The notes beneath the pieces are model-generated. The model was not told where the DNA came from. It saw only the letters and a program-made list of their open reading frames with translations, and made no database searches. A stretch of DNA of 64,000 nt from Membranipora membranacea (taxonomy: Eukaryota > Bryozoa > Gymnolaemata > Cheilostomatida > Membraniporidae). This document shows positions 52,857 through 64,000 of the stretch, in pieces (within the stretch, counting starts at the first letter, position 1; each line of letters begins with the position of its first letter). The stretch lies in contig OU612070.1 in NCBI GenBank assembly GCA_914767715.1, forward strand, positions 17,534,025-17,598,024, written 5' to 3'. A program made the position numbers and the translations under genes.

Positions 52857-53852
52857 TGTTGCGTGGTGCTAGGTATATTAAGTTTTGTTTATGAGGAAGA
52901 ATAAAACTGGAGCATCAGTGCACTTCATTCATTTGTTTTTGAATTGGTGTTTGAGAAATAGACCAAGACTATTTATTAGGATGTCTCATACGGCCCATAA
53001 ACTCGAGCTTTATCATCTATGTTTCACATACTCGTTCGGGTTCTATATTGAACATTGTTTGGACTATGTGGCCTAACAGTAACCATCCTAGTAACCGAGA
53101 TTTAGTTGGGTGTGTAACTCGCTAATATCCAGTGAACACAGCAAGGGAAGACAATTCTTCAAGCACAGTTTTGCTTTGTTTTGTATTAGAATTCACTGAA
53201 ACTAAACTCGAGTTGGCCAAAAATTTATTGTCTGGTTGTAACTATTTGTAGGCTCAATGAGTCAGGTCCAAAAATGCCAGCAAGCAAAGGCATGTATGTG
53301 TGTGTGTTTGTGTGCTATTTTGCCGAATACCTGTTTTGTTTTAGATTGAGTGGCTGCACTCGTTGCATCAACTGATAACACAATAATCTGCTTTCCTGAA
53401 ATGCACAAGCATTTTTTTCACATCCATTACAATATGATTAGCATTCCATCTTTTTTTGTTAGCGTACTTGAACCACGAACTCTTTGCTTGAAATGAGGTG
53501 GAGTCGTTTGATGAAACCAGACAATAATTCAATGCTATTTCTCAAAAAGAGTTTAAGTCCTTACACCTGATTGACAGAATTAGCAAGCTGTCTATAACAG
53601 CAAAGCGTTAATGCTACATGGAATATTTTGTATTCATTTATATTTCTCTTAATAATGATCATCTCACCAAACGTGGTTGGAGAATTCTGTACAGTATAGG
53701 AGAGGGAATACATACAACTGGATAGAAAATAGATATTTTAAAGAAATAAGTGCATTAGTCTATCTCCCAACCACCTGGGCCTGTTAGCTCCCCCTTCACT
53801 AATCTTTATGGTTTACATCATTTTTACATCACGTCACAGGTCACATATCAGG
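52857..53852. other. Intergenic: ceramide synthase upstream, HhH gene 3' side
   Basis: Should contain the ceramide synthase promoter/5' UTR and the 3' UTR of the gene at 53853. A short GT-rich tract is at about 53296-53315. No coding sequence or convincing control element is seen. Confidence 0.45.
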
Positions 53853-56800
53853 TCACATGACTGAACAGGATTCTTTCTGCCCTCGATCAGGATCTCTAGC
53901 TCTGATTCTACGACTCCGCAGTACCTGAGTTACAAAACAAGAAGGTAAAACTATATGCTACAAAACCATGACTACTAATACGCAAAAAATAGCCTATTGG
54001 ACACCAGACACATAGGCCTAAATGAATTGCCACCAAAACTTTGTGATATGCATAAGCTGAGCTTTGCCGTTGAAAAAACTAATTATTGTAAGTAATATAC
54101 AGAACACCATTTTTTATTAACAAGACAAAAGACTGAGATATAATTTCGATTCGTACCTTTTCCTTGTGACAGATTTGTGGTGCACTGCGACTTGTAGACG
54201 GACTATGGTATCTTCTGTCCTCTCTATCCCTGTCTATATATCTTGTTGATCTGTTTCTCCCTAATTTCCTATCTGAAGCTGAAAAAAAAAATTTAGTAGC
54301 CATGGCCATTCTAAAGGGCATTTTAACAATATTTTGTGAAGTAACACGCATGTACTATCCAAGAAAGTTGAAAGCGTGTGGCAAACAAGTCGTTTATATC
54401 CATTTAAAACACGTGTCTTTGTAAGCAATATATTACCCAGAAGTATTACGTATATAATGACAACAAGGTTCATGAAAAAAAAGTCTGCTATTGTGGAAAA
54501 AAAATCATATTTCCCTGAAAATCTCATTATCATATCATGCTCTACTCCAGTACTTTGATTGACAAACCTTTATTTGCAGACCTTTGCTGTACGTCTGTCA
54601 CCCATCGAGCAGTAGAAGATTTAGATCCTTGAGCAGGACGGGTGCGTTTTTCTGTAAAATTCAAACTCTTGCTCAGTTTTAATTATTTCATGGTACAATT
54701 AGGACATGTAACCGATTTTGTTGGTAACTAGTTGGACTCAGCCCCCTTTACCCAAACCCTTGGCTTGTATTTGTCTGACTAACTATGATCATTAGACCAA
54801 GGAGGTGGGATATCTCTCCCACCCTCCCTGATTAGACCTGTTGAAAAATTTACATGTTAACATAGTAAGACTTGTCTGCTCCACTCAGTTGAGCAGACAA
54901 GTCATACTCTTTTATTTATTATTATTAGTTATTTATGTGGGTGTGTGTGTAAGCAGCAAGAGAGACAACTTTCTAAAACCAATAAGTCTCAATCATTATC
55001 GACTGTACTGTAGGCTAATGTTATGTGCCTGGCATTCAAACTTCACACACAAATGCTTTTTGATTATTGCACATTCTCTTGCACGACTTCGGTCATTTCC
55101 TGACAAAGTTGAGTCTAAATATGTGCTTTAAAATTCTGTAGCTCATTTGAAATTTGAAAGTTGTTCAAGAAACACATTTTTTTCACCAAGATGCTCAACT
55201 CAGTGAGATGAACACTTTTGCGCGTTTTACCACCGTATTTTGCTATAACTTCGCCAATTTTTGTCCGATTGTCCCGAATTCAGCGCCAAAAGATCAGCGA
55301 GAAGATTTTATTACACAAACCTGATTCATAAAATGCCGAACTCAAAGATGATAAGATATCTGAACCAACTTTGCTCAGCGGCGTTCCAGCCCTCCAATTA
55401 TTTGCTGTTTGACGTCTTGGTCTTCGAGCGGGTCTAGATTTTTCTTCGATATCATTGCTTCTACTCCAAAGCCCACTCAACTAAAAACGGAATAGGGGTT
55501 TTTACCCAAGGACCTGTAAAATTCCCTCTGCAACTGGGCTCAAATCCTGAGAAAACCCAAGCTGTCAGATTTCAAATTCATAACATATAATTCTCCAAGT
55601 ACAAATTCTTGATTTACTTTCACAAATTCTATAAAAAACTTTATTAAATAGTAAAAGTGGTTGGTCCATATAGGGGTTATTCCACCCTGATGAATGATGT
55701 ATGAAAAGCGATAGGGTATGACATTAGTTTGTAGTTCTGTGATGGGTACCAGAGATCACTTAAGTGTAAAAGTATGTTTAGACTCACAATAGAGGCCATA
55801 CTCCTTGACACGGCAGCTTTCCTGCCGCTGTTTTGGGAAGCTTTAGTAGACGCTGATCTTGCTGACATGGCACTAGCGGAGCGTGACAGACCAGAATGTG
55901 AGCTGGAAATAGATCAGATTGTAAAAAGTTTTGATAAGGATTAATCCAAAACTACCTAGAAGACAAAGGCTAAATGGCCTATAGATGGAATTATATACTA
56001 TACTGTTTTTTAAAAACAGGATGGTTGATGGAGCCATGAGGGGGTCCGTTAGAAATTTAGGGAAGGAGGGCGGCTCTAGAAAATGTATAAGAAATGCCTA
56101 CAATTTATATTATGGTTAAAAATGTGACAAATACACAACTAAACAACTTCCATTCAGCACTGATATTATTATTGTACGCTTTTTATTTGGCAGGTATAAT
56201 CATCCTAGTTGGTTGTTTTATATAATGTGCCAAAGAAATAACGGCAAATTTTGGGGAAAAGAAAGGGATAAAACGTGGTGCAGTGACATGCAGTCAGTAA
56301 CGAGCTCTCACTACTTTTTACCTGTTGCGTCGGTTGGCAGACAGTCTATCACATATTGGATCGCTTCTACTTCTGTGAGTTCTGTATTGGGATGTTGAAG
56401 ACTTGCTTATCATAGCAGATTTACGTTGTCGGCTAAAACAATCACATCGATGATAAGCTGTAATTGCAACACAAAATATTTGATTGGTATAAAATTATAA
56501 AAGTTATAAATATTGAACTGAGATACTGAGTTACTGATATACCAGATCAAATTCAATCATGATCTTTTGCTCTCTTTATTTTTGCACTACTCGGAAGAAT
56601 TTTCCGTTATTGGAATGAAATAGACTGCTAATCAGAAAGAAAAATCTTACCTATGTAGAGTGTCGCGTAAATCCTCGACTGATTTTTCCACTTTGTAGTT
56701 AGAATTTAGGATTTTGAATATATCTGTGTCGATAGCTTTAATTCTCAGTAACTCATTGATGTGTGTGAAACATTTAAATTTGCGTCTGTATTTCATAATG

Positions 56801-57322
56801 GAGTCTATAGCCGAAGATGGTACCTTCAACTGAAAATAGGATTATCACAAATTATGAAAAATAACTCATTTTTCATAATATGCTTTGGAGTCTCTCATAA
56901 ACTGGATAAAATTAGAATAATTTTGTTCCCTCTGTGAATGAATGCTGTTTATCAACGCACGGCACCTCGCTACCTGACTAACGGGAAATGACTCCGCTAC
57001 CCCACAGAGGGAACAAACTTGATCTTAGATGAAATTTGCTCAGCTATGAATACTGAGACTAAACCTAAATTAAATGTATTAAAAATGTCTGGCAGTCGTA
57101 GTCATCATTAGAATTGTTATCTGGTGAATGCTGTCATTGAGAGAAATCTGAGATTTTAAGACTTACCTGGCGCATTGATGTCATGGAGCATGTGTTGATG
57201 TCTATTTTGTTTCTGAGTTTTGACCGTGATCTACGCACAGGATTCTTAGACCGAGATTTATGAACTCGTTTACTGTTTTGTCTACGAGCCTTGGATTGAA
57301 GCGACCGTCTGACCCGCGGCAT
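53853..57322 (-). CDS. Basic Ser/Arg-rich protein with ComEA-like helix-hairpin-helix, 332 aa
   Basis: Eight exons in transcript order: 57322-57167, 56829-56651, 56432-56322, 55902-55788, 55480-55321, 54651-54568, 54278-54157, 53924-53853 (TGA). All junctions are GT-AG; 999 nt, exactly in frame. Residues 1-37 are extremely basic (MPRVRRSLQSKARRQNSKRV...). Residues about 39-95 follow the ComEA-type HhH pattern: DINTCSMTSMRQLKVPSSAI, then IDSIMKYRRKF, then INELLRIKAIDTDIFKIL. This is the double-helix scaffold that binds DNA backbones in that family, although the usual Gly-x-Gly hairpins are replaced by VPSS and KAID. The rest (about 230 aa) is low-complexity, rich in Ser, Arg, Lys and Gln, with RYIDRDREDRRYHSPSTSRS near the end. 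A nuclear nucleic-acid-associated role is inference. I do not recognise a named orthologue. Confidence 0.85.
56911..57028. mobile_element. MITE-like element, copy 6
   Basis: TTTTGTTCCCTCTGTGAATG ... and ... CCCACAGAGGGAACAAACTT then GATCTTAG are inverted ends. The interior (CACGGCACC ... GGGAAATGAC) resembles the copy at 27203 in having a TTCCCT end. First intron of the HhH gene. Confidence 0.75.
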
Positions 57323-57845
57323 TATCTTCTCATTCGAAAGAGGGGATAATTTCTACTGATAAATTTGTTGATCAACCACACAGCAAAGATACCAAAACAT
57401 CACACTTGAATGTTGTTACTTCGTTTTGAACAACACCAAAAAGAATGACATCATAAAATCCAGATGCAATTCTGATCTCTCAGCTGCCTGAATCCTCCAT
57501 TGATGATGGTCATAGCTGAACCTTATTTGTCAAGACAGGACAACTTAAAACAAGATAGAAGAATCTCAGCGTTATGGTCAACATATGGAAGTCTCTGCTA
57601 CTATTTCAATTGAAAAGCATTATAATCAACCCATTGTCCCTCTTTAAAGCCCTAAGGCCTGAAGAGTTTACTGCTGTCGTAGAATTTATCCTCATTAGGT
57701 ATCTTATTCGGACTGCCTGCACATTTACTCAACGTAGTGCATAATGTTAAGAGCATAAGAACAATCACGATGTCATTGAAATGGATGAGTTCAATTCGTC
57801 ATTCAACAGCTAGTTTCAGTCAGCAGCTCAAAACAAAACAACAAA
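57323..57845. promoter_or_regulatory. Divergent intergenic region between two unrecognised genes
   Basis: 523 bases separate the start codons of the HhH gene (minus) and the 250-aa gene (plus). Both 5' UTRs and promoters must fall here or be shared, unless 5' exons lie elsewhere. No specific motif is claimed. Confidence 0.5.
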
Positions 57846-59141
57846 ATGGATGTCACAGATAATGATTCATTCGAAAAAAGTGATGATGAACAGGATCAGA
57901 AATTACCTAACAACAGCAAGAATATAAATAACAACTGTTCAATAAGAACCATGCACATGTACACAACAAAGACCGAGCACAGACCGCTGGTGGTAAGATG
58001 GAGGTCACCAGTAACAGTTCCTAGACTAGCTGGTGGTATGATGTCATGGCCAGTACACCGTCGAGATCCTCAGAGAATCCATACTACAGGACTAACAAGC
58101 CTTCTGTGGAGGTCAGAGGACTTCTTAAGGAGACGGTTTATTGAAGTTAAGAAAAAGCCAGTATTGATGGACAGCTATGACAGAGTTAAAGATGAACCAC
58201 TCGCTCACCAACTCAAGCTGGATATCATAAGGAAAGTCAATGACAGTGTTACTACCAACAACATTATGCAGGTTTGTCCCCGATCTCTTACAAAAGACAC
58301 AGGCTGCCATAAATTACAGCGTAATTTTTTATTATCGTGTCACTTGATTTTCTCATGGGTACCCATTTCCATCATTTGACTTCTATCCCTATATTACAAG
58401 GGAGAAAGTAAGAGCTAAGGTTCTACAAAAGCTAATGAATTTTGTATGTACTGTAAAAGAAAACATACTGCTTAATCATTTTCTCACAATTATTTGGTTT
58501 GGCAGACCCTTTCTTCAGTGATTTACTTGTGGTAGATATACAACTCATATGATTTAAAAAGGCCCTTTACAATCTGCATATGTTAACATTCCTACCTCTG
58601 TTTCATTCTTTAGTCTAGCATTAGTCCACACCAATAAGACACCTAACATACTATTTATAGCATACATGTCCTTATATGCTAGGTGATGCCACATCTGACA
58701 GCACTGAGCTAATGTTAACATTCCTACCTCTGTTTCATTCTTTAGTCTAGCACTAGTCCACACCAATAAGACACCTAACATACTATTTATAGCATACATG
58801 TCCTTATATGCTAGGTGATGCCACATCTGACAGCACTGAGCTATGGAGCAGATGATATCACTGATGTGATTTACAGAGAAACCGGCTTAAGTCTCGAACA
58901 AATATACTCCCATACATCAGACAGATATCCCAATACAGACTCTCTATCTCAAGTTAGCGGCAACAGCAGCCACTATCTATCATTGAGAAAGTCCTCATCT
59001 CGGAGTCAACTCATGGCAACAGTCAACAAGTTCAGCAGCGTAGCCGGCTCTATGTGGAGAGTGATGAGTGCTTTGCTTGTCAGATTTTTATACCTTGGTG
59101 ATGACATCAGGCCGTGTATAAGCCTAGATGGTAGCATATAG
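57846..59141 (+). CDS. Unrecognised protein, 250 aa, two exons
   Basis: Exons 57846-58271 (142 codons ending ACC AAC AAC ATT ATG CAG) and 58815-59141 (starting GTG ATG CCA CAT, stop TAG) join in phase 0. The N terminus is acidic (MDVTDNDSFEKSDDEQDQK), then comes a mixed, Arg- and Trp-containing segment (SLLWRSEDFLRRRFIEVKKK). The second exon has YGADDITDVIYRETGLSLEQ and a Ser-rich stretch, then a somewhat hydrophobic segment (MWRVMSALLVRFLYL) that is too short and charged to be a confident membrane helix. The start is the first ATG of the frame, with AAA at -4 to -2. An AATAAA is at 59525-59530. The ceramide synthase, HhH and cornichon genes around it are all on the other strand. No family recognised; the exact intron acceptor is discussed under the tandem duplication. 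Confidence 0.75.
58581..58844 (+). repeat. 132-bp tandem duplication spanning an intron-exon junction
   Basis: Copy 1 (58581-58712) and copy 2 (58713-58844) are almost identical; one clear mismatch is GCATTAGTCC against GCACTAGTCC. Each copy includes the pyrimidine tract, ATGCTAG acceptor and the first 29-30 bases of exon 2 (GTGATGCCACATCTGACAGC). Only the second acceptor (58815) leads into the long open frame. Confidence 0.93.
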
Positions 59142-60066
59142 AACTTAACAGGGGCAGCAATGACAAAACTAAAGGCACAGTACTCATATTAGTCACGCGG
59201 CCACGACCCTGTGACAAGGTTAACCTCCATATGGAGTTTGGTCAGGCGCAGTGTGCATTCCTGATTCTCTTACAGCACACTTTCACATCAGGATAGAATC
59301 ATAGATGCCGAATTACTTCCATCGTTAACTGATAGTGGGGTGTGCCAATTCTTGGGCTACTTCCAATTCATCCTCAAGATAGGTCACTCTCTACGGGACC
59401 TTAGGCTATTTTTCATGGGCTCATGTCCTCTTACTGTAGCCTGAAGACAGGTGGTTACCATAACAAGTGTTATTATAATTTGGCTAGGCTAAAACTAGCA
59501 ATTTTATTTTGTTCGAGTGATCTGAATAAAGGCAAATGGGGATATGTGTTACACAAAACATTTTCATATAGTGTGGTTAGACGGTCTGTCATGCAGTTAA
59601 ATCAGGTTTTAAGTTATCAAAGTTATGGGTAGCATTGTAGTTTCAAGTGCTTCGAAAACGGGTTTGAATTCAGCCTAAATTTTGTGCAGCAAAAAAAGAT
59701 AGAGCGCCTCAAGAGCTTGAAAATCACACTGGGTACAGAACGACTAAATCTCTAGATTGAGCCATGAATTCCAGGCATATATAACTGCCTTTTTACATGG
59801 AGAGCAGGGTTCAAGCTAGAGTTAAAGGCTGTCTGGTGGTGAATCGAAACGTGTTATAAAGAAGCTACAGTCTGGTCTAAAGTAAACACAATACAGGGTT
59901 AGTATCATTAAATAACCAATTCATTATAATTATGCAGCCTTAGTTGTTAAAAACACTTTTTTTGTCAGTCAGTGAGTCAGTGAAACATTACGTTCTTTTG
60001 GTAGTTCTCGGTTTATTTCTCACCCACATTTGAATGACAGCTGGAGTTCATCTCATAGATTTGTAC
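59142..60066. other. Convergent intergenic region: 3' UTRs of the 250-aa gene and cornichon
   Basis: AATAAA at 59525-59530 serves the plus-strand gene. TTTATT at 60012-60017 is AATAAA on the minus strand, 50-55 bases below the cornichon stop. Nothing else is recognised. Confidence 0.65.
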
Positions 60067-62691
60067 TTAGTTTGAGGTGACCAGTACATATATCATACTA
60101 CAACAGAGAATAATAGTCTCATATTACAAAGCTGCACTGCTCTCTATCAGCCAATATGTATCCAAAGTCAAATCCTATGATGATCATGTATGCAGAAATT
60201 TACTTCAGTTGGCTCAGAAAGTTGGTCGGACAGCATTCTATGATAAACTGCTTTTTAAAAAATTTGTTTAATTTTATCCCTTCATTTCACATGGCTTCAA
60301 TTGTCGTGATACATTGGTCAGCGAATATAATAAAGTAAATATATATATATATAAATTGATGTGATGCATACTAAACAATAAAATAGCATTTGTACACTCT
60401 GATGTTTGAGATGTGGATACATCAAATCCCCATCTGTCACAAGCCACAAGTCTTGTGCGAGTAATGTGAGGATTGACTAATGATATGACAGGAGATTAGT
60501 TTTCCTATTTTTTCAACCAGGTTAATTAATTTACATTTCAAAAATTGCAATGTGGCAGGAAAAGTGGGTGGGCAACTCTCATGGTATAAGATAAATGTGG
60601 CAATTTAGGAATAGGAATTTAGTTTAGTTTAGCTAGTTTCAGGAATGACTCAATGTCAGCTTGTTTCAATGTTCACTAGCTAGGGAGTTAACATAAAGTT
60701 GTAAGGTTAATAGCCATAAATGTTAGCTAGCCATAAATTTCACTTTTTTCAAGCCTGTGTGAAATGGCAAACTTTTCGACCTTTAAACACTCTACTCATC
60801 TAGGATGGTTCAGTTTTGTTTGTGTCGTATTTGTTTTCTCATCACACACCTCTAAATTTTCCGATAAAGACCATAAACAACCAAGAAAGTTTCGCCTCTT
60901 TTTTGCAAAGTCTTGAGTCTGAATATACACGACCCTTATATTATGAGAATTTATATGTCTATCGTTTTCATCTATTTGTTCACAAATTTCTGCCACATAT
61001 TTTTGATCTGCCAGTACAATGTCATCGGCATGGCTGACAGTCGTCCTCGTAGCTAAGCCTTGATATTAGTAGAAGGTAAAACAACTTGAGATCTCGGCCA
61101 ATCCACACAAAGCTTGTCATGACAGGTGAGATGTGATAGTCACAAGAAGTAGTATATAATATACCTGTATAGATAGTAGAAGAAGGAGATAAGATAGAAG
61201 GCTAGTTTGATCCATCCCTCTCTCATACACTTGGTGAGATTATCAGCATTCATCACAGTTGTTGGGTCGTAGAGACCAGGTCCGCTCATAACGGGCCTTG
61301 TCATGTACCTGTTAGTGAGAACAGGTAATATAACATGTTACCTCAACGCATGAGCATATTGGAAAGATAATTGATTGTTAAGATTTGTTGGAGTAAATTG
61401 ATCAATATGCTCGACCAAAGGAGATAATTAGAAACTTCACATTTGAGCGATATTCGAAGACACCATTCAAATAAAGTAAATGCCTTGGAAAAAGCGAATG
61501 GCCCTGAACCACAATATGACAATATAGTCTACATCGAGCCACATTTCATTTCTATTTACTGAAGATCCATTCAGCGATGTAGCACAAAGGCATACTTACA
61601 TGCCCTCGATGAATCTTAGTATCAGTAATTACTTTGGTCATATGGAAATTTGCCAAGCTTTTGTTCAGTTAAAACAGAAACGCAGTAATCGACACACACA
61701 ACTAGGAGGTCTCCACCTACCTGTGAACATGGTATGCTATGAGTGGTACATTGAACATCAGTGAGCCAAACTGAGCAGCGAACAAGAATAGAATGTTGAA
61801 GAATATATGAACTCCATATTCAGGCAGCACCAGCTAAAAGTAAATACAAATGTGTTAGAAATATGGAGTAAGTAGTTTTGGTCTCTTTTTGGCACAGAAC
61901 CGTAGATGGTCACGTGAGCCATTTTTCTAGCAGGCACAAACATATACCAACATGTATCACAGTGGTCCAATTTACGTTCAGAACAAGAATAGTGGTGATA
62001 AGGTTAGCTATGTTTGTGCGTAGGGCGTTGCTTACCCTTTTACATCATGCACATGATTAATTAGTAAAGAACGGAAGATAACATATCTTGACTTACTGGA
62101 TTTAGGGTGTTGCATTGATCTATAGGGTTCTTATAGTCTGTCTTCAATTCGTCGAAGGCTATGATCTACAAAGTTAACATTTTGTACCAATGAAACATGC
62201 TAAGCCTACTTCCCACTATAAAGAGCATAAAACATTCATCACTGTTGAAGCAATATTATATATGATTGCTGATGATAACAATAGCTGATTGCATCAAAGA
62301 TTACTCCCTGACTCAATCATAAATTTAATGAAAATATGAAGTTTCTTAACAGCTTTCTTAAGTTTCTAATTCTATCAAAGTGGTGACCCAACAAAAGTTG
62401 TCAGTCATTTAATTTTGTGTAGTTTGATTTGATACTTCTATACCATTACAAGTAACCACAACCCATTATTAATCTGCACAGAGCTACACTACAATTGTTT
62501 ATGTCAGTGGGTCTTGGAGGATTGAGAAACTGACTGATGTGAAAGAAGAATGACAGAGATTAGAAGCAAAATTAATTATATACGTGTGATGATTGGATAA
62601 CTTTACTCACATGATATATGGCAAAAAAGATCAACACAGCACTAAGTATGAGTGCTAAAATGTAACAAAATGCAGCAAATGTAAAAGCCAT
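60067..62691 (-). CDS. CNIH1: Cornichon family cargo receptor / AMPA-receptor auxiliary protein homologue, 145 aa
   Basis: A small three- to four-helix membrane protein that loads transmembrane cargo into COPII vesicles at the ER (cornichon/Erv14 family). Five exons in transcript order: 62691-62611, 62165-62097, 61833-61721, 61308-61165, 60097-60067. All GT-AG, 438 nt in frame. It opens MAFTFAAFCYILALILSAVL, then the conserved IIAFDELKTDYKNPIDQCNT and LNPLVLPEYGVH. Next come the conserved RPVMSGPGLYDPTT, the helix KLAFYLISFFYYLY, and a 10-codon last exon finishing the usual SMIYVLVTS ending. Length equals vertebrate CNIH1 (144). CNIH1 versus CNIH4 is judged from overall wording; CNIH2/3 are excluded because their extra loop is absent. 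Shares a short divergent promoter with PSMC1. Confidence 0.96.
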
Positions 62692-62868
62692 TATGACTTT
62701 GCTAGAAACTGTGCTGTTGAGTGCAGATCTTCTCCTTCTTGTCCCTCTTTAAAATAGGAGTTGCCTTTTTCATTGACCCAAGTAAACCGGAAACAACACA
62801 AAAGAAGTGACAATGGACCAAAGTTGATAAGCTGAAGCAGACACGCATGCGCAGTGAATGTAAACACA
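62692..62868. promoter_or_regulatory. Bidirectional promoter and 5' UTRs between cornichon and PSMC1
   Basis: Only 177 bases separate the two ATGs. The stretch holds ACCGGAAA (62786-62793), an ETS/GABP-like core, and ACGCATGCGCAG (about 62842-62853), one base from the NRF1 palindrome. Both are common at TATA-less bidirectional promoters of housekeeping genes. No TATA box is seen. Motif identity is by eye. Confidence 0.6.
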
Positions 62869-63997
62869 ATGGTAAGAAAAAACTTTTTCCTTCTCCTAAG
62901 CTTCCACACACATTTTGTTGTATTTGACTAGGTTATATTGCATGAATACTCATATGCATATCATAATTTTGTGACTAGGCATCGGGTGACCTTTTAAAGC
63001 CAAAAATTTATTGATTTGATTCCTTTATTTGCTTGAAAATGGTATTGATTTCAAGGCCAGGATGATGACTGGCTCAAAATGAATGGGCTGGTTTTTGGAG
63101 TAAATGACAATGATGAATATATTTTGTCTCCATGTACCATTGTTGCTGCTTATTTGTAATCCTATAATGAGGAGTAGGCTTAGACCTATGGTTTGAAAAT
63201 GATGATATCCTTCAAATCCTTGATGATGATTGAAAAATGGTCATGAGTGTTGTGTTTTGAAAATAATTTTTTTGTGTGAACTGAAAGAATACATACATTT
63301 GTTTGTAGTTGTTGTAAAGGTAATAGTGAAGCTCGATTTCCTCATCTGTCTTGCTTCTTACATTCATTCTTAACTTTTATCTGACAATTGTGTCTCAGAA
63401 GAGATTTTACGATGAAAATAATGATAATGAAAATGCTAATGAATAACACAATAAAACCAGGTGATATTTTCTTTTTCTTTGTCAGGGACAAAACCAATCA
63501 GGTGGAGGTGCCGGGGGCGAAAAGAAAGATGACAAGGTAAGTCAATATACCCTGAAAAGGAGCTTGAGGAGCCAGTGTGAGTCATTGACCTGTGATCGTA
63601 TAATGAACAATGAATTTGAATGGGTAGGTAGAGATCAGAAAAACTCAATGTCAACATCTTGTATATCCAATCAGAGTACTCTCTGATCATACAGGTTCAG
63701 CTTGTTGAAGTCTGTGTGTGTGATATTACCAAACCCATTGCAATGTTACCCATTGAAACATAAACAACAATCCACCCAGGGGAAGTTAATGTTTTATGCT
63801 ATAATATGTTTGATGGGAATGTCACTTTATAACCCCAGATAGGCTGCTTCTGATTGTGCTCCGCGTGAAATAACCATTTATCCGGTTTTTTTTTGTTTAG
63901 GAGAAGAAGAAAAAGTACGAATCTCCAGTACCCACAAGAGTAGGCAAGAAGAGGAAGAAAAATAAAGGGCCTGACGCAGCCAACAAATTACCACAAG
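62869..63997 (+). CDS. PSMC1: 26S proteasome regulatory ATPase Rpt2, N-terminal exons (3' part outside window)
   Basis: An AAA ATPase subunit of the 19S base that unfolds substrates and opens the 20S gate. Exon 1 codes for the initiator Met alone (62869-62871, then GTAAGA). Exon 2 is 63486-63536 ([17 protein letters not shown]). Exon 3 starts at 63901 ([20 protein letters not shown], then [12 protein letters not shown]) and probably ends at 63997 before gta. This is the unmistakable Rpt2 N terminus. Gly2 in MGQNQS fits the N-myristoylation site known for Rpt2. The ATPase domain lies beyond the window. The ATG-only first exon places the start codon at a splice junction. Confidence 0.96.
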
Positions 63998-64000
63998 GTA

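Noticed and set aside
52885-53076. Small plus-strand open frame upstream of ceramide synthase
   Set aside because: No family resemblance, poor start context and no splice or polyadenylation support.

Overview
This 64-kb window is nuclear genomic DNA of an animal. The evidence is the gene set (cornichon, ceramide synthase, UDP-glucose pyrophosphorylase, proteasome Rpt2, a giant calcium-binding EGF-repeat protein), GT-AG introns of about 0.1-2 kb, AATAAA signals, tRNA-derived SINE-like repeats, a non-LTR retrotransposon remnant and foldback elements. It does not look vertebrate or insect. The phylum (sponge, echinoderm, hemichordate, other) cannot be fixed by reading alone. All gene models were built by hand from splice signals, and reading-frame closure across exons was the internal check.

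Layout, left to right. 514-2517 (+): last three coding exons of UGP2. 3474-14079 (+): a 12-exon gene for an unrecognised 1,470-residue single-pass membrane protein. One 2.8-kb exon of it codes for about 110 degenerate seven-residue Q/S-rich repeats, and an intron holds a LINE remnant between inverted repeat arms. 14957-43715 (+): a giant secreted EGF-repeat protein of about 3,890 residues on about 32 exons. One uninterrupted 6.28-kb exon encodes 56 complete EGF modules. It ends in two cysteine-rich modules with no membrane anchor, so it is not Notch. 44697-52856 (-): a 365-residue ceramide synthase of CERS1 type. 53853-57322 (-): a 332-residue basic protein with a ComEA-like helix-hairpin-helix. 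57846-59141 (+): an unrecognised 250-residue two-exon gene, divergent from the former. 60067-62691 (-): cornichon (145 residues), head to head with PSMC1/Rpt2 (62869 onward, +), which runs off the window.

The genes do not form an operon or one pathway. The three housekeeping genes on the right act in the secretory pathway and proteasome and include a compact bidirectional promoter. Repeats lie almost entirely in introns: at least six copies of a foldback (MITE-like) family, four to six tRNA-SINE-like pieces, several long hairpins and a few minisatellites. Points most worth a second look are the heptad-repeat membrane protein, the intronless 56-EGF exon, the HhH protein, and two places where a 3' splice site has been tandemly duplicated.
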